A stretch of 64,000 nt of DNA from Sphingomonadaceae bacterium PASS1 (lineage in GTDB: Bacteria > Pseudomonadota > Alphaproteobacteria > Sphingomonadales > Sphingomonadaceae), in assembly GCA_002255985.1 (NCBI GenBank), contig NKIR01000004.1, positions 1-64,000 of the forward strand, written 5' to 3'. Below are positions 60,531 to 64,000 of the stretch, piece by piece. A program made the translations under genes and the position numbers. The first letter of the stretch is position 1; each line of letters opens with the position of its first letter. The notes beneath the pieces were generated by a model that worked only from the letters and a program-made list of their open reading frames with translations, made no database searches and had not been told where the DNA came from.

Positions 60531-61619
60531 TCATTCTTCGGTGCGGATAAGCACCGTTTCGCCGATCAGTAAAAAGAGCAAAAATGGCCCCCATGCGGCA
60601 ATCCAGGGCGGATAAGCACCCAGATTGCCCATCGCCAAGGCAAAGTTATCAGCAACGAAATAGGTAAAGCCAAGCGCCATGCCCAGCACCGCGCGCACGA
60701 ACAAAGCGCCCGAGCGGGCAAGTCCAAAGGCGGCAACTGCCCCAAGCAAGGGCATTAACAAGGTCGACAAAGGCCCTGCCAGCTTGTGCCACAAAATGCC
60801 TTCAAGATTATCGGTGCGGCGACCGGCGGCGCGCAGATCATCAATGGCGCGCATCAACGGCAAGAAGCCAAGGCCGTCACCATCGACCTTCACGAGATTA
60901 AACCTATCCGGCGCAATGCCTTTGCCGATTGTGAGACTGGCGACTTTCTTCTGTTCGGTCGTGGCGACGTCGAATGTTTCCGCATTTTCAAGCCGCCATG
61001 CATTGCCAACATAACGCGCATTTGGTGCGCTAATGACCTGACGCAAACCGCCATTGGCGCGCAAATACACGCGCACATTTTCAAGGACTATACTGTCGCC
61101 CGATCCCAGCACTCGGCCTGCATTTATAAGGTCGCCGCCTTCGCGGACCCAGACATTTTTCCGCGCGTCACTATCGGGCGCAATGACGCCAAAATCGGCG
61201 TCCTGCCAAAGCTTGAGCCGCTGCGTATTCGGCGCGACGACAACGTCGTTAAACACGAACGAAATAAGCGCTACGCCCAAGCTGGCGACAAACATCGGCG
61301 CAAGAATTTGGTGTGCCGACAATCCCGCCGCCTTCATCGCCACAACTTCGCTGTTCTGGCTGAGGGTCGTAAAAGTGATTAATGTTCCCAACAGAACCGA
61401 GAAGGGTAGAAATCTGGCAATAATTTGCGGTGCGCGCATCGTCACATAGCGCAACACATCGCCCTGATCGTTTCCGGGCACGGCAAGTATCTTGCCACTT
61501 GCACCCAGAAGATCGAGGGTCATCAGCACCAGCACAAGCATCATCAGCACGGCAAAGCTGCGCACGACAAAGAGCCTGGCCATATACATTGTGATGTCAC
61601 GTGAGGGGAAGAAGTTCAT
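60531..61619 (-). CDS. lptG: LPS export permease LptG
   Basis: 362 residues. Six membrane segments around a periplasmic jellyroll domain; MYMARLFVVRSFAVLMMLVL, FLPFSVLLGTLITFTTLSQN and MKAAGLSAHQILAPMF are the LptF/G pattern. With LptF and LptB it extracts LPS from the inner membrane. Overlaps lptF by four bases. Confidence 0.92.
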   Translation of the reverse strand: MNFFPSRDITMYMARLFVVRSFAVLMMLVLVLMTLDLLGASGKILAVPGNDQGDVLRYVTMRAPQIIARFLPFSVLLGTLITFTTLSQNSEVVAMKAAGLSAHQILAPMFVASLGVALISFVFNDVVVAPNTQRLKLWQDADFGVIAPDSDARKNVWVREGGDLINAGRVLGSGDSIVLENVRVYLRANGGLRQVISAPNARYVGNAWRLENAETFDVATTEQKKVASLTIGKGIAPDRFNLVKVDGDGLGFLPLMRAIDDLRAAGRRTDNLEGILWHKLAGPLSTLLMPLLGAVAAFGLARSGALFVRAVLGMALGFTYFVADNFALAMGNLGAYPPWIAAWGPFLLFLLIGETVLIRTEE

Positions 61620-62860
61620 GGGTTATGCCCTTCTTGCGGCACAGGCATACCAATGGTGGCCAGCCGCGACTTTCGGCCCCAGCGGAACAGTCTCTTGAAC
61701 CATTTACCCGCCTTCGCCGCGAACGCTTCAAGGGCGCCAATGGGCTGGCCGCCAGGCACGTGTGCGATCACATGATACATCCAGATGATGAGCGCAGCGA
61801 ACAGCAAAAATGGCGCCCATAATGCGATAAACGGATCAACAATGCCCATTGCGCCGACGCTTTCGGCATATTCGTTTATCTTATGATAGGTCACGACCAT
61901 CACGATCGATAAAAAGACGCCAAGCGCGGATGTCGAACGCTTCGGCGGTATCGCCAACGCCAATGCAAGCAATGGCAGCAGGAGCATCATCCCTACCTCA
62001 ACAAGGCGGAAATGGAAATTGGACCACGCACTGTCGCGTTCCAGTGCGGACCTTTGCGTATCATTTCCGATCTGTACCAATTCTGTCATCAGATACTCGC
62101 GGTCTTTGCCACCACGCGACCGAAAACTTTCGATCTGCGGCAGCGGAATGGGGACATCATGGCTGGTAAAGCTGAGTACGCGAGGTGATTTATAACTGGG
62201 CGCGTCGTGCACGAGCGTTCCCTTTTCCAATCGCAGCAATATTGTGTCTGGATCGTCCGTGCGCAAAAACTGCCCCTTTTCGGCCGTGACGGCGATCGAC
62301 TGTCCATTGTTGCTTTGCGCGTACACAAACATGCCAGACAGTGCGTTGCCGTTGTTCCGGCTTTCATCAATACGCACGGTCAGATTCTTGCCGACATTGT
62401 TGAATTCGCCAACCCGGACCTTTGCACCAAAGGCGCCTGATCGCAGCTCAAACCGGAGTTCTTCATATAGATACCGCGCGCTGGGCTGTACAAAGCCGAC
62501 AATGGCAAAGTTAACAGCGGCAAGCGCAATCGCCAGCAGGAAGGGGACGCGCAACAGCCGAAAATAGCTCATCCCCACCGCCCGGAAAATATCGAGCTCG
62601 GACGATGTGGCGAGTTTGCGAAACGCGAGCAATATGCCAAGCATTAGCCCGATTGGGATGCCGAGTGATAGATATTCAGGCATCAGATTTGCGAGCATGC
62701 GCCAGACCACGCTGACCGGTCCGCCCTCTGCGGCGACAAAGTCAAACAGGCTCAGCATCTTATCCAGCAGCAACAAGGATGCCGCGATTGCGAGTGTCGC
62801 AAGCAGCGGCAACATCACAAGCCGGAAGATATAACGGTCGGTGGCAGTGAGAAATTTCAA
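61616..62860 (-). CDS. lptF: LPS export permease LptF
   Basis: 414 residues. YIFRLVMLPLLATLAIAASL, MLANLMPEYLSLGIPIGLML, FRKLATSSELDIFRAVGMSY, and a periplasmic domain (about 130-270) before three further membrane segments. Basic C-terminal tail. First gene of the lptF-lptG pair. Confidence 0.92.
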   Translation of the reverse strand: MKFLTATDRYIFRLVMLPLLATLAIAASLLLLDKMLSLFDFVAAEGGPVSVVWRMLANLMPEYLSLGIPIGLMLGILLAFRKLATSSELDIFRAVGMSYFRLLRVPFLLAIALAAVNFAIVGFVQPSARYLYEELRFELRSGAFGAKVRVGEFNNVGKNLTVRIDESRNNGNALSGMFVYAQSNNGQSIAVTAEKGQFLRTDDPDTILLRLEKGTLVHDAPSYKSPRVLSFTSHDVPIPLPQIESFRSRGGKDREYLMTELVQIGNDTQRSALERDSAWSNFHFRLVEVGMMLLLPLLALALAIPPKRSTSALGVFLSIVMVVTYHKINEYAESVGAMGIVDPFIALWAPFLLFAALIIWMYHVIAHVPGGQPIGALEAFAAKAGKWFKRLFRWGRKSRLATIGMPVPQEGHNP

Positions 62861-62987
62861 CTTATGGTCGCCCTGTCACCCTAATTTGGCCGCAAACTCA
62901 ACCGATAGACGCTTACAGGTTCAGGGGCAATATATCGATGGTATCGTTGTGAAGTGATACTGGATTTGCTGTTCCAGGAGTTTTGAG

Positions 62988-63464
62988 ATGCATAAATATT
63001 TGGTTCTTATATCTGCCACAGCATTGGCGCTCGTATCGGGCGCTGCTGCAGCAGGCGAGGAAATAAGCAATGATTTGTCGCGCTGCGCCGTGGGCAAGGG
63101 CCCCGCTGTGCTGGTTATCGTGCAGGGTGTGAAGGAAGCGAGAGGCATCCTTCGCGTGCAATCTTATTCAGCCACGCCTGGATCTTGGTTGGCCAAAGGC
63201 CGCTGGCTGCACCGCATCGAAAGCCGGGCGGGCGCAGGAAATATGATCTTTTGCGTGCCCGTCCCTTCCGAAGGGAAATATGGCATCGCTGTGCGCCATG
63301 ACCGGAATGGAAATGGCAAAACAGACTTCACGCAGGATGGTGGCGGTTTTTCCAACAACCCCGGCGTGAGCATATTGAATTTGGGCAAGCCGTCGGTCAG
63401 CAAGGTTGCATTCCATGTGGGCTCAGGCGTCACGCGCATCACCATCAACCTGAAATATATGTGA
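62988..63464 (+). CDS. exported DUF2141 protein
   Basis: 158 residues with a signal peptide ending AAAAG. YGIAVRHDRNGNGKTDFTQDG is the family core, a small beta-sandwich with an EF-hand-like Asp-rich loop. Two cysteines (SRCAVGKG and MIFCVPVP) may pair. Role unknown. The following kinase gene begins about ten bases later. Confidence 0.88.
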   Translation: MHKYLVLISATALALVSGAAAAGEEISNDLSRCAVGKGPAVLVIVQGVKEARGILRVQSYSATPGSWLAKGRWLHRIESRAGAGNMIFCVPVPSEGKYGIAVRHDRNGNGKTDFTQDGGGFSNNPGVSILNLGKPSVSKVAFHVGSGVTRITINLKYM

Positions 63465-63474
63465 AGGTACGTAT

Positions 63475-64000
63475 TTGGCTTTAGTCGCGCTTCTTTCGAA
63501 CCCCAATTCAACCGGCAACAGATCATTGTTGCCGGCGGTTCGAAACTATTGTGCGAAAAATCCTGATATATTCCATTACGAAGTCGAAGAAATTGGCCAG
63601 ATCGCCAAAGCGCTCGAAATGATTGCCCGCGTCAAGCCAAAGGTGCTCGTTATCAATGGCGGCGATGGTACCGTGCAATCCGCTTTGACAGAACTTTATC
63701 ACGGTGGGCATTTTGAAGGGTCCCCGCCGCCCGTCGCGGTACTGCCCAATGGCAAGACCAACCTGATTGCGCTCGATTTGGGTGCGGAAGGGGACCCGTT
63801 GGAGGCGCTGGCGCGTATCATTGACGTCGCAAAGGGCGATCTTTCCGAACATATCGTTGTCCGCGAACTGATTGCGTTAAGCGATGGGAGCGAAGGCGCG
63901 CGTCCGGTTCTTGGCATGTTCTTGGGCGGCGCGGGCCTTGCCGAAACGATCCTATATTGCCGCCACAAAATCTATCCGCTTGGATTGCCCAATGGCCTAA
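63475..64000 (+). CDS. diacylglycerol kinase catalytic domain protein (partial, cut by window end)
   Basis: The frame from TTG 63475 (ALVALLSNPNSTGNRSLLPA) runs off the end of the window. VLVINGGDGTVQSALTEL is the DAGK signature and PPVAVLPNGKTNLIALDLG the next conserved block. Such enzymes phosphorylate diacylglycerol, sphingosine-type or other lipids; with sphingolipid-making bacteria the substrate is open. AAGG lies just before the start. At least 175 codons are visible. Confidence 0.8.
   Translation, partial: MALVALLSNPNSTGNRSLLPAVRNYCAKNPDIFHYEVEEIGQIAKALEMIARVKPKVLVINGGDGTVQSALTELYHGGHFEGSPPPVAVLPNGKTNLIALDLGAEGDPLEALARIIDVAKGDLSEHIVVRELIALSDGSEGARPVLGMFLGGAGLAETILYCRHKIYPLGLPNGL

Noticed and set aside
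1-64000. CRISPR array, insertion sequence or rRNA operon
   Set aside because: No regularly spaced repeats, transposase gene with terminal repeats, or rRNA-like sequence was seen on reading both strands.

Overview
The window looks like the chromosome of an alphaproteobacterium of the Sphingomonadaceae (Sphingopyxis/Sphingorhabdus-like). The evidence is the gene families present: a CYP153-type P450, a PhyR-NepR-EcfG general stress locus with GGAAC-N16/17-GTT promoters, an exbB-exbD-exbD-tonB cluster, DUF2093, YcgN, an EI24 protein, and small S/P/D-rich stress proteins typical of sphingomonads. The genus is an inference.

Positions 1 to about 11.9 kb are a phage-like integrated element. A leftward early/replication operon runs from 7.4 to 0.8 kb: a small Cro-like protein, a PD-(D/E)XK nuclease, a CHC2-TOPRIM-helicase primase, a RuvC-like resolvase, a DUF6378 protein and unknowns. 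It is divergent from an S24/LexA-type repressor at 7.5-8.2 kb with an operator cluster between them. To the right, a tightly overlapping module encodes a small protein, DUF2924, a large serine recombinase and another small protein. Two unrecognised cargo genes follow. No virion, terminase or lysis gene is visible here. tRNA-Ser(GGA) at 12.2 kb marks the return to core chromosome.

From 12.3 to 34 kb the genes are mostly housekeeping: a periplasmic cyclophilin, hemC-hemD-mitofilin-like, tsaD-gpsA, a flippase, an adenosine-kinase-like gene, queG, a Nat-type ABC exporter, CYP153, msrB, SCO1, YcgN, a YgjP-like protease, purD/xseA (divergent, with overlapping start codons) and an M23 peptidase. A DUF1272 zinc-ribbon gene carries an in-frame TGA at a conserved Cys codon.

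From 34.3 to 38 kb lies the general stress response island: phyR, nepR-ecfG, a GlsB-like membrane protein with a lipoprotein, and a divergent SFPASDPP-type protein. I find five EcfG-type promoters here. One drives a stretch of about 110 nt that ends in a strong terminator and carries a hairpin whose loop holds nine consecutive C. This is the most interesting signal in the window: a candidate stress-controlled small RNA resembling Caulobacter GsrN.

From 38 to 64 kb come an M20 peptidase, the TonB-ExbB-ExbD-ExbD operon, a cobalamin adenosyltransferase, GluQ-RS, HNH, an orphan IorA-like 2Fe-2S protein, a class II aldolase, rpsU with a structured leader, FKBP, MlaA, an Nramp-related transporter, class I fumarase, nrdA-nrdB, small conserved genes, a GNAT-SRAP-NRDE operon with an active-site-degenerate SRAP protein, lptF-lptG, DUF2141 and the start of a diacylglycerol-kinase-like gene cut by the window end.
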